Origin: Microbacterium sp. EST19A
GTDB taxonomy: Bacteria > Actinomycetota > Actinomycetes > Actinomycetales > Microbacteriaceae
Reading direction: 5' to 3'
NCBI RefSeq assembly: GCF_019969685.1
Contig: NZ_JAHXYZ010000002.1
Location: 806,001 to 870,000, forward strand
Length of the DNA stretch: 64,000 nucleotides
Shown in pieces: positions 44,012-53,565 of the stretch. The stretch's first letter is position 1, and the number at the start of each line of letters is the position of its first letter. Both the position numbers and the translations under genes were made by a program. The notes beneath the pieces were generated by a model. The model made no database searches, was not told the DNA's origin, and was given only the letters and a program-made list of their open reading frames with translations.

Positions 44012-44830
44012 TCAGCGCACCGCGCCGGCCGTCAGCCCGCCCACGAGCCAGCGCTGGAAGAACACCGCGGCCGCGAAGACCGGGATCACGCCGATGAAGG
44101 AGGCGGCGGCGATCTTGCCGAAGTGCGGCGTGCGGTCGCCGTAGAACAGCGACAGCGCGACAGGGAACGTCTGCGCGTCCACGCTCTGCGTGAGGAAGGT
44201 GGCGAGGAGGAACTCGTTGTAGTTGAGGATCGCGACGATGATCCCGATCGCGACGAGACTCGGCAGCAGCAGCGGAACCACGACCGACCAGAGCATCCGC
44301 AGCGTCCCCGCACCGTCGATGCGCGCCGCCTCCTCGATCTCGACCGGCAGACGACGGATGAATCCCTCGAGCAGCCAGACCGCCACCGGGACGTTGACGA
44401 GCGCGTACACGAGCGTGAGGCCGACGAGGGTGTTGTTGAGCCCGATCGAGCGCAGCAGCGTGAGCAGCGGAACGACGGCGACGATCGGCGGGAGGAGCCA
44501 CGGGCTCATCAGGGTCGCGGCGAGCGTGCGCCCGCCGGCGTTGTATCTGACGATGGCCCAGGCACCCGGGACGGCGATGACCAGCGAGACCGCGGCGCCG
44601 CCGAGCGCGGCCGCCAGAGAGTTCAGGATCGACCGCGGGATGTCGGTCGCCAGCACGTCGCCCCAGTTCTCCCAATGCGGCGCAGCACTCCACAGAACGC
44701 CCGAGACGGTCTCATCCCGCCCCATCAGCGACACCGAGAACAGATAGGCGAGCGGGACGAGGGTGACCGCGAGAGCCACGAAGAGCACCGTGCTCGCGAC
44801 AGGCCGTGGGCGGGTGCGCCGGTCAGTCAT
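44012..44830 (-). CDS. ABC transporter permease, MalG/carbohydrate (CUT1) type
   Basis: 272 residues with about 6 membrane helices. The EAA loop is EEAARIDGAGTLRMLWSVVVPLLLP, characteristic of CUT1 inner membrane proteins. Overlaps the upstream permease by 8 nt. Third gene of an ABC importer unit (binding protein, two permeases); no ATP-binding gene follows. Confidence 0.9.
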   Translation of the reverse strand: MTDRRTRPRPVASTVLFVALAVTLVPLAYLFSVSLMGRDETVSGVLWSAAPHWENWGDVLATDIPRSILNSLAAALGGAAVSLVIAVPGAWAIVRYNAGGRTLAATLMSPWLLPPIVAVVPLLTLLRSIGLNNTLVGLTLVYALVNVPVAVWLLEGFIRRLPVEIEEAARIDGAGTLRMLWSVVVPLLLPSLVAIGIIVAILNYNEFLLATFLTQSVDAQTFPVALSLFYGDRTPHFGKIAAASFIGVIPVFAAAVFFQRWLVGGLTAGAVR

Positions 44831-45749
44831 GTCGGGCCTTTCGTGCGAAGACCGCCACCACGAGGGTCACCACCGTGACGATCACCGCGAAGACGAGGGT
44901 GATCGCGGATGCCCGACCTATGTCGAACTCCTTGAGGGCGACCTGCTGGATGAGGTACGTGGTCACGGTCGAGGCCTGACCGGGGCCGCCCGACGTCATG
45001 ACGAAGACGAGATCGAAGACCTTCAGCGCGATCACGAGACGGATGAAGAGCGCGGCGATCACCGTGCCCGCGATCGCCGGCCAGGTGATGTGCCGGAACA
45101 GCCCCGCTCCGTGTGCGCCGTCGAGCGACGCGGCCTCTCGCACCGAGGGGTCCTGCGTGAGAAGTGCGGCGTAGACGAGGATCACGATCAGCGGGGTCCA
45201 TTGCCACACGTCGGCGAGACCGATCGCGGGCAACGCCCACGCCGTGGTCGACAGCGGTGCGAGAGAGAGACCCGGCAGCACCGTCGCCAGCAGCCCTCCG
45301 CCGGGATTGAACACGAGCTTCCACAGAGTGCCGACCACCACCGGCGGTGTGATCAGCGGCAGCAGGAGCAGCGTCCGCACGACCGCGCCGGCCCTGGTCG
45401 CACGCTCCAGAGAGACGGCGATCGCGACGCCCAGCACGACGCTGACGACCGCCACGGCGACGGCATAGGCGACCGTACGCGCGAACGACGCGACGACGTC
45501 GGCATCCGTCAGGACGGTCTCGAGATTCGCCGTCCCGACCCACTCCTGGAAGGGCCGACCGAGCGTCGAGTCCGTGAAGGCTGCCGCGAGGATGAACAGC
45601 AGCGGATACCCGCCGAGCACGACGATCGACAGGATCGTCGGGGCCGTGAGCAGCCGCGCGGTGCCCGATCGCGCGGCGCCGCCCGCACGTCTCGGCACGG
45701 GGCCGGACGCGCGGGCGGCACGCACACGGATCGCAGCAGCGTCAGCCAA
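44823..45749 (-). CDS. ABC transporter permease, MalF/carbohydrate (CUT1) type
   Basis: About 308 residues. First helix TAPTILSIVVLGGYPLLFILAAA; EAA loop REAASLDGAHGAGLFRHITWPAIAG. About 6 membrane segments. Start is uncertain: the frame runs to 45833 inside the binding-protein gene, but TTG at 45749 with GGAAGAG upstream, overlapping that gene's stop, suits an operon start; a GTG at 45725 is another choice. Partner of the MalG-type permease. Confidence 0.85.
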   Translation of the reverse strand: MADAAAIRVRAARASGPVPRRAGGAARSGTARLLTAPTILSIVVLGGYPLLFILAAAFTDSTLGRPFQEWVGTANLETVLTDADVVASFARTVAYAVAVAVVSVVLGVAIAVSLERATRAGAVVRTLLLLPLITPPVVVGTLWKLVFNPGGGLLATVLPGLSLAPLSTTAWALPAIGLADVWQWTPLIVILVYAALLTQDPSVREAASLDGAHGAGLFRHITWPAIAGTVIAALFIRLVIALKVFDLVFVMTSGGPGQASTVTTYLIQQVALKEFDIGRASAITLVFAVIVTVVTLVVAVFARKARHD

Positions 45750-47082
45750 GGATCTCTTCCCACTCGGCCTGGACGCGGTCGAGGGTCTCCTGGGCGGTGC
45801 CGCCGTCACCCGCGATGAGCTTCGCCAGCTCATCGGTGAGGATCTGCGCCGCCTGCGAGGCGTTCTCTCCCGTCGGCCAGGCGAGCGATCCGCTGAGCGT
45901 CGTGCGGTTGACGCGCTGCAGATCCGGGTAGGTCTCGCCGTAGGCCGCGCTCTCGAGCGAGGACTCGCGGTTCGGGTCGATGCCGGTCTGAGGGTCGGCG
46001 ACGATCAGCTCGGAGTTGACCTCGCTGGACGCGGCGTACTCGATGAAGGCCTTCGCCAGGTCGGTCTTCTCGGTGTTCGCGGCGATGACCCAGGTGAAGC
46101 CGGCCACGAGCGACGCCCGCGCCTCGGTGTTGTCGCCGCCGACGGGCAGGGTCGTCACGCCCCACTTGCCCGCGACCTTCGAGTCGGGGTTCGTCTCCGA
46201 GCCCACGCCGAGGTCGGTCCAGTTCTCGATGAATCCGACCTTGCCGTCGTACCAGGCGCCGTTGCCGACGCCGAAGTCGGTCTCGGCCGCCGTCGGGAAG
46301 GCGTAGGGAACCGCATCCACCAGTGCCTGGGCCGCGGCCACCGCTTCGGGAGAGTTGATGGTGGGCTTGCCGTCCTCGTCGACGAACTCGCCGCCGAAGC
46401 CGGCCAGCCGGTTCGCGTAGGCGGCACCGAGGATCAGCGGCGACTTCTGGCCGAAGATCGCCGAGCCGTACACGCCGTCCGCGCCTTCGTTCTCGGTGAT
46501 GGTCTCGATGTCGGCCTGGTACTCGTCCCAGGTGGCGGGCGGCTCGGTGATGCCGTTCCGCTCGAGGATCTCCTTGTTGTAGAAGAGCACGTGGGTGTCG
46601 CCGTCGAAGGGCAGACCGTAGCGGCGGTCGCCGACCAGCGTGTACGGGTCGTTGATCGACGGGATGAAGTCGTCCTCTTCGAGCGAGGGGGTCTCGGCGA
46701 TCCAGTCGGTGAGGTCCTGGATCGACCCGCCCTCGGCCAGGTCGCCGATCGAGACGTACCAGGGAGCCGCGACGTCGAACGTGTTCGCGCCCGACTGCTG
46801 GTCGAGGGCGAGGGTGGAGCCGATCTCGTCGTAGGGCACGATCGTGAGATCCACCTCGGCGCCGGTCTCCTCCTCGAAGTGCTCCTTGAGCCAGTTGGCG
46901 GCGCCCTCGTGCGAGGTGATGAGCAACGCGCTCAGGGTCTGACCGGAGAAGTCCCCGTCGTCGCCGCTGCCGGCCTCGGGCGTCGTCTGCGTCGCGCAAC
47001 CGGCGATGGCGATGGTCGCGGCCGTCAGCGCGGCGGCGCCCAGGAGCACGCGGCGTCCAGGGCGGCTCGGAAGGAAGGACAT
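45742..47082 (-). CDS. Extracellular solute-binding lipoprotein of an ABC importer
   Basis: 446 residues. Signal with lipobox AIAGC (Cys about 29), then family 1 binding-protein features: ITSHEGAANWLKEHFEEETGAEV, YGLPFDGDTHVLFYNKEIL and ATWDEY. Such proteins usually bind sugars; the neighbours are oxygenase genes, so another polar ligand is possible. First gene of the unit, divergent from the LLM operon across 183 bp that contains a short inverted repeat CGTCG-N5-CGACG (47175-47189). Confidence 0.9.
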   Translation of the reverse strand: MSFLPSRPGRRVLLGAAALTAATIAIAGCATQTTPEAGSGDDGDFSGQTLSALLITSHEGAANWLKEHFEEETGAEVDLTIVPYDEIGSTLALDQQSGANTFDVAAPWYVSIGDLAEGGSIQDLTDWIAETPSLEEDDFIPSINDPYTLVGDRRYGLPFDGDTHVLFYNKEILERNGITEPPATWDEYQADIETITENEGADGVYGSAIFGQKSPLILGAAYANRLAGFGGEFVDEDGKPTINSPEAVAAAQALVDAVPYAFPTAAETDFGVGNGAWYDGKVGFIENWTDLGVGSETNPDSKVAGKWGVTTLPVGGDNTEARASLVAGFTWVIAANTEKTDLAKAFIEYAASSEVNSELIVADPQTGIDPNRESSLESAAYGETYPDLQRVNRTTLSGSLAWPTGENASQAAQILTDELAKLIAGDGGTAQETLDRVQAEWEEILG

Positions 47083-47265
47083 GGGTGGGGCTCCTCAGGC
47101 GTCGGGTCGGGGAAGCAGATCGGCGCTCAGGCTAGGGGTCGATGGAGGACCGGCGCACCGCAGGTGTAACAGTTCGTCGTGGGGCGACGCGAAGGGTCAT
47201 CCCGTGCGTCGTCAGCCGTCGCGAGTGGCTATGGTCGCGAGGTCCCGAACCTCCGGAGGAGCACT

Positions 47266-48759
47266 GTGTCCCGCCGCATCATCCTGAACGCCTTCGACAT
47301 GACATGCGTGACGCACCAGGCCCCTGGACTGTGGCGGCATCCCGACAATCAGGCCGATCGGTACCACGACCTCGACTACTGGGTGGATCTGGCGAAGACC
47401 CTCGAACGCGGCAGGTTCGACGCGATCTTCATCGCCGATGTGCTCGGGACGTACGACGTCTACCGCGGTTCGGCGGCGACCGCGCTCGGCGATGCCGCGC
47501 AGGTTCCCCTCGGCGACCCCGTCGTGCAGATCTCCGCCATGGCGCATGCGACCGAGCACCTCGGGTTCGGCGTGACCGTCGCCACGACCTATGAGCAGCC
47601 CTACGCCCTCGCCCGCAGGTTCTCGACCCTCGACCACTTCACCCGGGGGCGGGTCGGGTGGAACGTCGTGACGAGCTACCTCGATTCCGCGGCACGGAAC
47701 CTCGGGCTCGACACGCAGATCGCCCACGACGACCGGTACGAGATCGCCGAGGAGTTCCTCGACGTGACGTACAAGCTGTGGGAGGGGTCATGGGAGGATG
47801 CCGCGGTGCTCCGCGACCGGGAATCCGGCGTCTTCACGGACGCGGCGCGCGTGCACCCGATCGGCCACGACGGGCAGCACTACCGGGTTCCCGGCATCCA
47901 CCTCGCCGAGCCCAGCCCGCAGCGCACGCCGGTGATGTTCCAGGCGGGCGCCTCGCCGCGCGGGCGCCAGTTCGCGGCGAAGCACGGCGAGGCGATCTTC
48001 ATCAACGGGCTGCGTCCGGAGGTGACGCGTCCGGTGACCGACGACATCCGCGATCGGGCCGAGGCTCTCGGGCGGCCGCGCGATTCGGTCAAGATCCTCA
48101 CACTGATCACGATCGTGGTGGCAGAGACCGACGAGGCGGCGCAGGCGAGACTCGACGACTACCGACGCTACGTCTCCGTCGAGGGGGCCCTCGCGCTCTA
48201 TGCCGGGTGGACGGGACTCGATCTGTCGCAGTACGACCCGGACGTCCCTCTGGAGTACGTCGACACGGATGCCGGACGATCCGCACTGTCGCTCTTCACC
48301 AAGGCCGATCCGGAGCGCAAGTGGACGCCGCGCGACATCGCCCACTATGTCGGTATCGGCGGCATAGGTCCGGTCATCGTCGGCAGCCCGCAGACCGTCG
48401 CGGATGAGCTCGAGCGGTGGGTCGAGGTCGGCGGCGTCGACGGCTTCAACATCGCCTACGTGGTGACGCCCGGCTCGTTCGAGGACATCGTCGAGCACCT
48501 CGTTCCCGAGCTCCGCCGCCGCGGCCGCACGTGGGACGACTACCCCGACGGCACGTTGCGCGGACGCCTCAGCGGCGACGGCTCCCCCGTCGTGCCGGAG
48601 TGGCACCCCGCGCATGCGTACCGCGGTGCGTACGTCGGGAGCGCGTCCGCCCTCGACGGCACGCTCGGCGGGCCGCTCGTGGATGCCGCCGGAGCGACCG
48701 ACCCCGGCACCGAACTCGACGAACTGACCGCACTCACCGAGAAGGAGGACGCCCGATGA
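47266..48759 (+). CDS. LLM-class flavin-dependent monooxygenase (NtaA/SnaA/DszA family)
   Basis: 497 residues from GTG 47266 with GGAGGA 5 nt upstream. ILNAFDMTCVTHQAPGLWRHP at the start and DHFTRGRVGWNVVTSY, AGASPRGRQFAAKHGEAIFI are family hallmarks. These enzymes use reduced FMN supplied by a separate reductase to oxidise sulfones, nitrilotriacetate or related substrates. No reductase gene is in the unit. It overlaps the next gene by ATGA. Confidence 0.9.
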   Translation: MSRRIILNAFDMTCVTHQAPGLWRHPDNQADRYHDLDYWVDLAKTLERGRFDAIFIADVLGTYDVYRGSAATALGDAAQVPLGDPVVQISAMAHATEHLGFGVTVATTYEQPYALARRFSTLDHFTRGRVGWNVVTSYLDSAARNLGLDTQIAHDDRYEIAEEFLDVTYKLWEGSWEDAAVLRDRESGVFTDAARVHPIGHDGQHYRVPGIHLAEPSPQRTPVMFQAGASPRGRQFAAKHGEAIFINGLRPEVTRPVTDDIRDRAEALGRPRDSVKILTLITIVVAETDEAAQARLDDYRRYVSVEGALALYAGWTGLDLSQYDPDVPLEYVDTDAGRSALSLFTKADPERKWTPRDIAHYVGIGGIGPVIVGSPQTVADELERWVEVGGVDGFNIAYVVTPGSFEDIVEHLVPELRRRGRTWDDYPDGTLRGRLSGDGSPVVPEWHPAHAYRGAYVGSASALDGTLGGPLVDAAGATDPGTELDELTALTEKEDAR

Positions 48760-49982
48760 GCGTCATCACAGAGACCACGCACCGCAGCCGTTGGACGGGC
48801 ACCGCGGATGCGGCCGAGCGCGCGCACTGGCGCGGCGTCGCCGAGCGCGTCGCCGCTGAGCTCGCCACCGACGCGCTGCAGCGCGACCGCGCGAACGAGG
48901 ACCCGACCGTCGAGCTCGACCTGTTGCGCGATGCGGGCCTGGTCACGCTGCTGCAGCCCGCCGAGTTCGGAGGCGGAGGGGCGCACTGGGAGACGGCGTT
49001 CCTGGTCATCCGCATCCTGTCCCGCGCCGACGCATCGGTGGCCCAGGTTCTCGCCTACCACTACATCAACTCGGGCAACATCGGCTTCGCGGCCGACCCG
49101 TCCGTCCAGGAGCACTGGCACCGGAAGGCCACCGAGGGCCGGTGGATCTGGGGAGACTCGGTGAACCCGACGGATCCGGATCTCGAGCTGACCGCGGACG
49201 GCGACGGCTTCCGGCTCAACGGCCTCAAGCGCTTCTCGACCGGCGCGTCGGCGGGAGACGTGGTGCTGGCGGCAGCGCTCGTCCGGGGCGGCGACCGCGA
49301 CGGCCAGGTGCTGTTCGTCGTGCTCGATCATGACCGTGAGGGCATCCGTTACCTCGGCGACTGGGATGCGCTCGGTCAGCGGTTGTCGGCGAGCGGGTCC
49401 GTCCGCTTCGAAGACGTCCTCGTCTCGGCCGACGACGTGCTCGGCGAGCTCGGCGACGAGCCGTTCTCGACGCTGCTCACGCCGGGCATCCAGCTCGCCT
49501 TCGGCAACCTGTACCTCGGGATCGCCGAGGGCGCCCTCGCACGCGGAATCGACCTCGTGCGCGCGCGCCCCCGCGCCTGGTTCCTCAGCCAGGCCGACTC
49601 GTACCGGGATGACCCGTTCGTGCAGCGCGTGGTCGGCGAGTTCGCATCGCGCATCGCGGCGGTGGAGGCCCTGACGGACCGCGCCGGGCGCCTCTTCGAC
49701 GAGGTCGTGGATGAAGGGAGTGCCGTCACGGCCGAGCGCCGCGGTGAACTGGCGATCGAGATCGCCAAGGTCAAAGTGGTGTCGACCGAGGTCGGCATCG
49801 AGGTCGCGAACAGGATCTTCGAGATCACCGGGTCGAGCTCTGCCCGTGCCGACGTGGGACTCGACCTCTTCTGGAGGAACGTCCGCACCCACTCGCTGCA
49901 CGATCCGATCGACTACAAGAAGCTCGAGGTCGGCGCCTGGACGCTGAACGGGGAGCTCCAGCCGATCTCCCTGTACACCTGA
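48756..49982 (+). CDS. Acyl-CoA dehydrogenase-fold monooxygenase (DszC/SfnC-like)
   Basis: 408 residues, GAAGGAGG 7 nt before the ATG. Acyl-CoA dehydrogenase-fold with LLRDAGLVTLLQPAEFGGGGAHWE and DLFWRNVRTHSLHDPIDYK at the end; the latter His-rich end and the lack of the catalytic Glu motif of true dehydrogenases resemble FMNH2-dependent DszC/SfnC monooxygenases. Coupled to the LLM gene and to the next gene (TGATG). Confidence 0.85.
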   Translation: MSVITETTHRSRWTGTADAAERAHWRGVAERVAAELATDALQRDRANEDPTVELDLLRDAGLVTLLQPAEFGGGGAHWETAFLVIRILSRADASVAQVLAYHYINSGNIGFAADPSVQEHWHRKATEGRWIWGDSVNPTDPDLELTADGDGFRLNGLKRFSTGASAGDVVLAAALVRGGDRDGQVLFVVLDHDREGIRYLGDWDALGQRLSASGSVRFEDVLVSADDVLGELGDEPFSTLLTPGIQLAFGNLYLGIAEGALARGIDLVRARPRAWFLSQADSYRDDPFVQRVVGEFASRIAAVEALTDRAGRLFDEVVDEGSAVTAERRGELAIEIAKVKVVSTEVGIEVANRIFEITGSSSARADVGLDLFWRNVRTHSLHDPIDYKKLEVGAWTLNGELQPISLYT

Positions 49983-51187
49983 TGGGCGCGCAGACGCAGA
50001 CGCAGCCGCTCGCCGCCGCGCGGGAGCGCCTGGAGCCGGTGTTCGTGGAGATCGCGGCGGGCACCGTCGCACGCGAGCAGAACCACGAGCTGCCGTTCGC
50101 CGAGGTCGAGGCGCTTCGGCAGGCGGGATTCGGTCGACTCCGGCTGCCGACCGAGCACGGCGGCTTCGGCCTCGACTGGCCGGCCTTCGCCGAGGTGCTG
50201 ATCGAGCTCGCGGCGGCGGACTCGAACCTTCCCCAGATCTTCCGCGGCCACATCGCGTACGTCGAGCACGTCCTCGCGGCGGCGCCGAGCGAGCACCGGT
50301 CCCGCTGGCTCGACCGGATCGCCGACGGCGAGCTGGTCGGCAACGCGTGGTCGGAGAACGGGGCGGCCTCCGTCGGCACGAACGCGACCAGGGTGACACG
50401 GCGCCCCGACGGCACCTGGCGGGTGGACGGCCGCAAGTTCTACACGACGGGCAGCATCTTCGCCGAGTGGATCGACGCCACCGTCGACCTCGACGGCGAG
50501 ACCGTCACCGCCCTGATCCGCCGACACCAGGGCGGGGTGGAGATCTCCGACGACTGGGACGGCTTCGGGCAGCCGCTGACGGGCACCGGCACGGCCGTGT
50601 TCACCGATGCCTCCGTCGACGATGAGGATGTCGAGCCGTTCACGGCGCGTTTCCCGTATCAGACGGCCGTCTACCAGCTCACGCTGCTGGCGGTGCTCGC
50701 CGGGATCGCCGCCGCGATCGAGCGCGACACGGTCGCCCAGGTGCGTGCCCGCACCCGCACGTACAGCCACGGGAGCGCGAACCGCGTGGCCGACGACCCG
50801 CAGGTGCTGCAGATCGTCGGGGAGCTGACCGCGACGAGTGCGACGGCACGTGCGCTCGTGCTCGATGTCGCCCGCGCCGTGCAGCATGCGGCGGACGTGC
50901 TGGGCACGCCTGAGACCGAGGATGCCGTGATCGCCGCGGAGCTCGGTTCGTCGAGGGCGCAGATCGTGCTCACGGATCTGGTCCCGCGCGCCGCCTCCCG
51001 GCTGTTCGACACGCTCGGCGCGTCCGCCGTCAGATCGGGGACGGCGCTGGATCGCCACTGGCGCAACGCCCGCACGGTCGCGTCCCACAACCCGTGGATC
51101 TTCAAGGCCCGCCAGCTCGGCGACCACGCGGTGCACGGTCGCACCCCCGAGTTCGTCTGGGCGGTCGGAGAGTCGAAGGTCACCTGA
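49982..51187 (+). CDS. Second acyl-CoA dehydrogenase-fold monooxygenase
   Basis: 401 residues. FAEVEALRQAGFGRLRLPTEHGG, GNAWSENGAAS, and HWRNARTVASHNPWIFKARQLGD at the end give the same DszC/SfnC-like pattern as the upstream paralogue, though the two are clearly diverged. Start TGATG-overlaps the previous stop. Three oxygenase-type genes in one unit suggest a degradative or sulfur-scavenging route. Confidence 0.85.
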   Translation: MGAQTQTQPLAAARERLEPVFVEIAAGTVAREQNHELPFAEVEALRQAGFGRLRLPTEHGGFGLDWPAFAEVLIELAAADSNLPQIFRGHIAYVEHVLAAAPSEHRSRWLDRIADGELVGNAWSENGAASVGTNATRVTRRPDGTWRVDGRKFYTTGSIFAEWIDATVDLDGETVTALIRRHQGGVEISDDWDGFGQPLTGTGTAVFTDASVDDEDVEPFTARFPYQTAVYQLTLLAVLAGIAAAIERDTVAQVRARTRTYSHGSANRVADDPQVLQIVGELTATSATARALVLDVARAVQHAADVLGTPETEDAVIAAELGSSRAQIVLTDLVPRAASRLFDTLGASAVRSGTALDRHWRNARTVASHNPWIFKARQLGDHAVHGRTPEFVWAVGESKVT

Positions 51188-51226
51188 CTCTGGCGTATTC
51201 ATAGCAATCCGGGCGAGACTGTGGGG

Positions 51227-51949
51227 ATGACCTTCGCCGCGCTCCAGCCCCTCGCCGACCGTGCCGCCCTGTTCACCGCGCTCCGCCAGGACGCTCTCTC
51301 CGCCGCCGCCGACGCGCTGGGTGAGCACCGCTGGGACGCGGACATGGCGGCCGGCACCATCACCTTCACAGCGAACGCCGACCCGACACGGCAGCTTGTC
51401 ACCCGGGCGCACCTGATCGCCACGATCGCGCCGGGACCCCGTTCGATGCTGTGGGCGTGGGCGCACCCGCAGGGCGACCCGCAGGGTGTCGCCGCGCAGC
51501 TGCGTGCCTACGGGGCAGAGCACGGCCTGGTCGACCTGACCACGCCCGAGGTCCCGTTCCCGGCCGACGCCGCCGCGGACGAGTCGTGGATCGCCCAGGC
51601 GGCGCACGTCGTCGGCGGTGTCGCGGTCGAACTCACCGGACGCTCGCCGTACTACTCCGCGCCGGTCGGCGGCGGCACCCGCGCGGTGTTCCTGCTCGAC
51701 GCACCCCTCGCGCCGCTCACCGTCTCCGACGCGGTCATCGCGCTCCCCCGCATCCTCTCGGGTCTCGCGCTCACCGACGCGCGCACGGCCGTCTGGGATC
51801 TCGCCCGCCTCGCCGGCTGGACGCTGACCTGGACCGATGAGGCCTTCTCCGGCGCCACGGTCGTCGATGCCTCGGGTTCGGCGACGTTCCGCTTCGACGA
51901 GCAGGCACGCATCAGCGGGATCGAAGGCACGGTCGGCGCCCCGGCCTGA
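51227..51949 (+). CDS. DUF6882-like protein of unknown function
   Basis: About 240 residues, no signal or membrane segment. Pattern MTFAALQPLADRAALFTALRQD, then HRWDADMAAGTITFTANADP and RSMLWAWAHP is that of the DUF6882 family as I recall it. Start is ATG 51227 or GTG 51221, both with weak ribosome binding sites. It follows the monooxygenase operon after 39 bp and converges on the siderophore operon. Confidence 0.6.
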   Translation: MTFAALQPLADRAALFTALRQDALSAAADALGEHRWDADMAAGTITFTANADPTRQLVTRAHLIATIAPGPRSMLWAWAHPQGDPQGVAAQLRAYGAEHGLVDLTTPEVPFPADAAADESWIAQAAHVVGGVAVELTGRSPYYSAPVGGGTRAVFLLDAPLAPLTVSDAVIALPRILSGLALTDARTAVWDLARLAGWTLTWTDEAFSGATVVDASGSATFRFDEQARISGIEGTVGAPA

Positions 51950-51958
51950 CCGGGCGCC

Positions 51959-52747
51959 CTACCGCCGTCGAGGCACGACCATCGGCGTCGCCGTCTCCGG
52001 ATCGGCGATGACCGTGCAGTCGAGATCGAACACGCGGGACATCACGTCCGGTGTGAGCACCTCGTCCGGCGTGCCGGTGCGGACGATCGCGCCGTCGCGC
52101 ATCGCGACGATCCGGTCGGCGTAGCGCGCTGCCTGGTTGAGGTCGTGCAGCACCGCGACGATCGTCGTGCCGTGCTCGGTGTTGATCGCGCGGAACAGAT
52201 CGAGCATGTCGAGCTGATGGGTGATGTCGAGGAAGGTCGTCGGCTCGTCCAGCAGCAGCACATCGGTCTCCTGCGCGAGAGCCATGGCCAGCCATACCCG
52301 CTGACGCTGCCCGCCCGAGAGCTCGTCCACCGGGCGGTCGGCCAGTTCGAGCACGGTCGTGCGTTCCATAGCGCGACGCACCGCGTGCTCGTCCGCGTCG
52401 CTCCACGCCGAGAAGGCACGGCGATGCGGGTAGCGCCCGCGGGCGATCAGATCGGCCACCCGCATGCCGTCGGGCGCTTCCGCGGACTGGCTGAGCAGGC
52501 CGATGTCCCGGGCGAGCTCCTTCGCGCCGCGGTCGCGGATGTCGCGACCGTCGAGCAGCACCGAGCCGGCGAGTGCCGGCAGCAGGCGGGCGATCGTCCG
52601 CAGCAGCGTCGACTTCCCGCAGGCGTTCGGACCGATGATCGCGACGAACGAGCCGCGGGCGATCGTCAGATCGAGGTCGACCGAGACCGGTCGGCCGTGG
52701 GTGTAGCCGGCGGACAGACCGCGGATGTCGAAGGTCGCGTCGCTCAC
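51959..52747 (-). CDS. Iron-siderophore ABC transporter ATP-binding protein
   Basis: 262 residues. Walker A is IIGPNACGKSTLLR (about 37-50), signature LSGGQRQRVWLAMALAQ, Walker B VLLLDEPTTFLD. FepC/FecE class. GTGA-type overlap with the SIP gene. Last gene of a five-gene unit in the order binding protein, permease, permease, SIP, ATPase. Confidence 0.94.
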   Translation of the reverse strand: MSDATFDIRGLSAGYTHGRPVSVDLDLTIARGSFVAIIGPNACGKSTLLRTIARLLPALAGSVLLDGRDIRDRGAKELARDIGLLSQSAEAPDGMRVADLIARGRYPHRRAFSAWSDADEHAVRRAMERTTVLELADRPVDELSGGQRQRVWLAMALAQETDVLLLDEPTTFLDITHQLDMLDLFRAINTEHGTTIVAVLHDLNQAARYADRIVAMRDGAIVRTGTPDEVLTPDVMSRVFDLDCTVIADPETATPMVVPRRR

Positions 52748-53565
52748 AGTCCGTACCTCGACAGCAGCTCATCGGCCAGATCGCGCTGGATCTCGTCGTC
52801 CTCGCCGTTCTCCCAGATCGCGGCGAGCTGCTCGGGCAGCTGCGTCTCCTGGTCGAAACGCCGCTCCCAGTGCTCCGCATCGCGACGCCAGTAGCCCATC
52901 GTCATGTACCGAGCGGTGGGCCACTGCAGCGTGTGGCGCACATGACGACGGATCTCGCGCATCGTCGTCGCCTCGCCCGAGAACCAGAGGTACGTGGAAT
53001 CCGGTCGGTCCTCGGTCGCCGTGACCGTCGCGGGGACGATCGCGTCGGCCGTGACCCACTGCACCGTGTCGTCGGCGCGGAACCGCAGGTCCTGACGATC
53101 CTGAGCGTCGTCGACGGAGAGGATCGCGTGCACGCGCGGGGCTGCGGCGGTGCGCTCGTCGAGGATGCGGCCGATGGCCGGAAGCGCGGTGGCGTCGCCG
53201 ATCAGGAGGACGCGTTCGGTCCCCGCCGGCTCGGTGTAGTGCCCACGCGGGAGGTCGAACGCGACCTCGTCGCCGATGCGCGCATCCCGCGCCCACCGGG
53301 TCGCGGGTCCGTGCGCGTGGACGACGAAATCGATGTCCAGTTCGTCGGTCTCCGGTCGCCACGCTCGCACGGAGTAGTAGCGCTTGACCTCTTCGCCCTC
53401 GGGCGTCGTCAGCCAGAGCCCGAAGAACTCGTCCGGTCGGCCGCAGGAGACGAAGCGTGCGCCGTCGGCGGTCCGTGCGCCGCTCACGGTGAGGCGGAGC
53501 ATTCTCGGGGTGATCACGGTCCGCGCCGTCACCTCTGCGGTGAACACGGGGATGTCGGTGCGCAT
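52744..53565 (-). CDS. Siderophore-interacting protein (FAD-binding ferric reductase-like)
   Basis: 273 residues from ATG 53565 (AAGGAGG upstream). SIP family: TPRMLRLTVSGA, EVKRYYSVRAWRPETDELDIDF with the FAD-binding region, RVLLIGDATALPAI, and WFSGEATTMREIRRHVR. It reduces ferric siderophore in the cytoplasm to free iron. TGATG overlap with the upstream permease. Confidence 0.93.
   Translation of the reverse strand: MRTDIPVFTAEVTARTVITPRMLRLTVSGARTADGARFVSCGRPDEFFGLWLTTPEGEEVKRYYSVRAWRPETDELDIDFVVHAHGPATRWARDARIGDEVAFDLPRGHYTEPAGTERVLLIGDATALPAIGRILDERTAAAPRVHAILSVDDAQDRQDLRFRADDTVQWVTADAIVPATVTATEDRPDSTYLWFSGEATTMREIRRHVRHTLQWPTARYMTMGYWRRDAEHWERRFDQETQLPEQLAAIWENGEDDEIQRDLADELLSRYGL

Noticed and set aside
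47083..47265. Strong operator in the binding protein/LLM intergenic region
   Set aside because: Only a 5 bp inverted repeat (CGTCG, CGACG) is present, too weak to assign.
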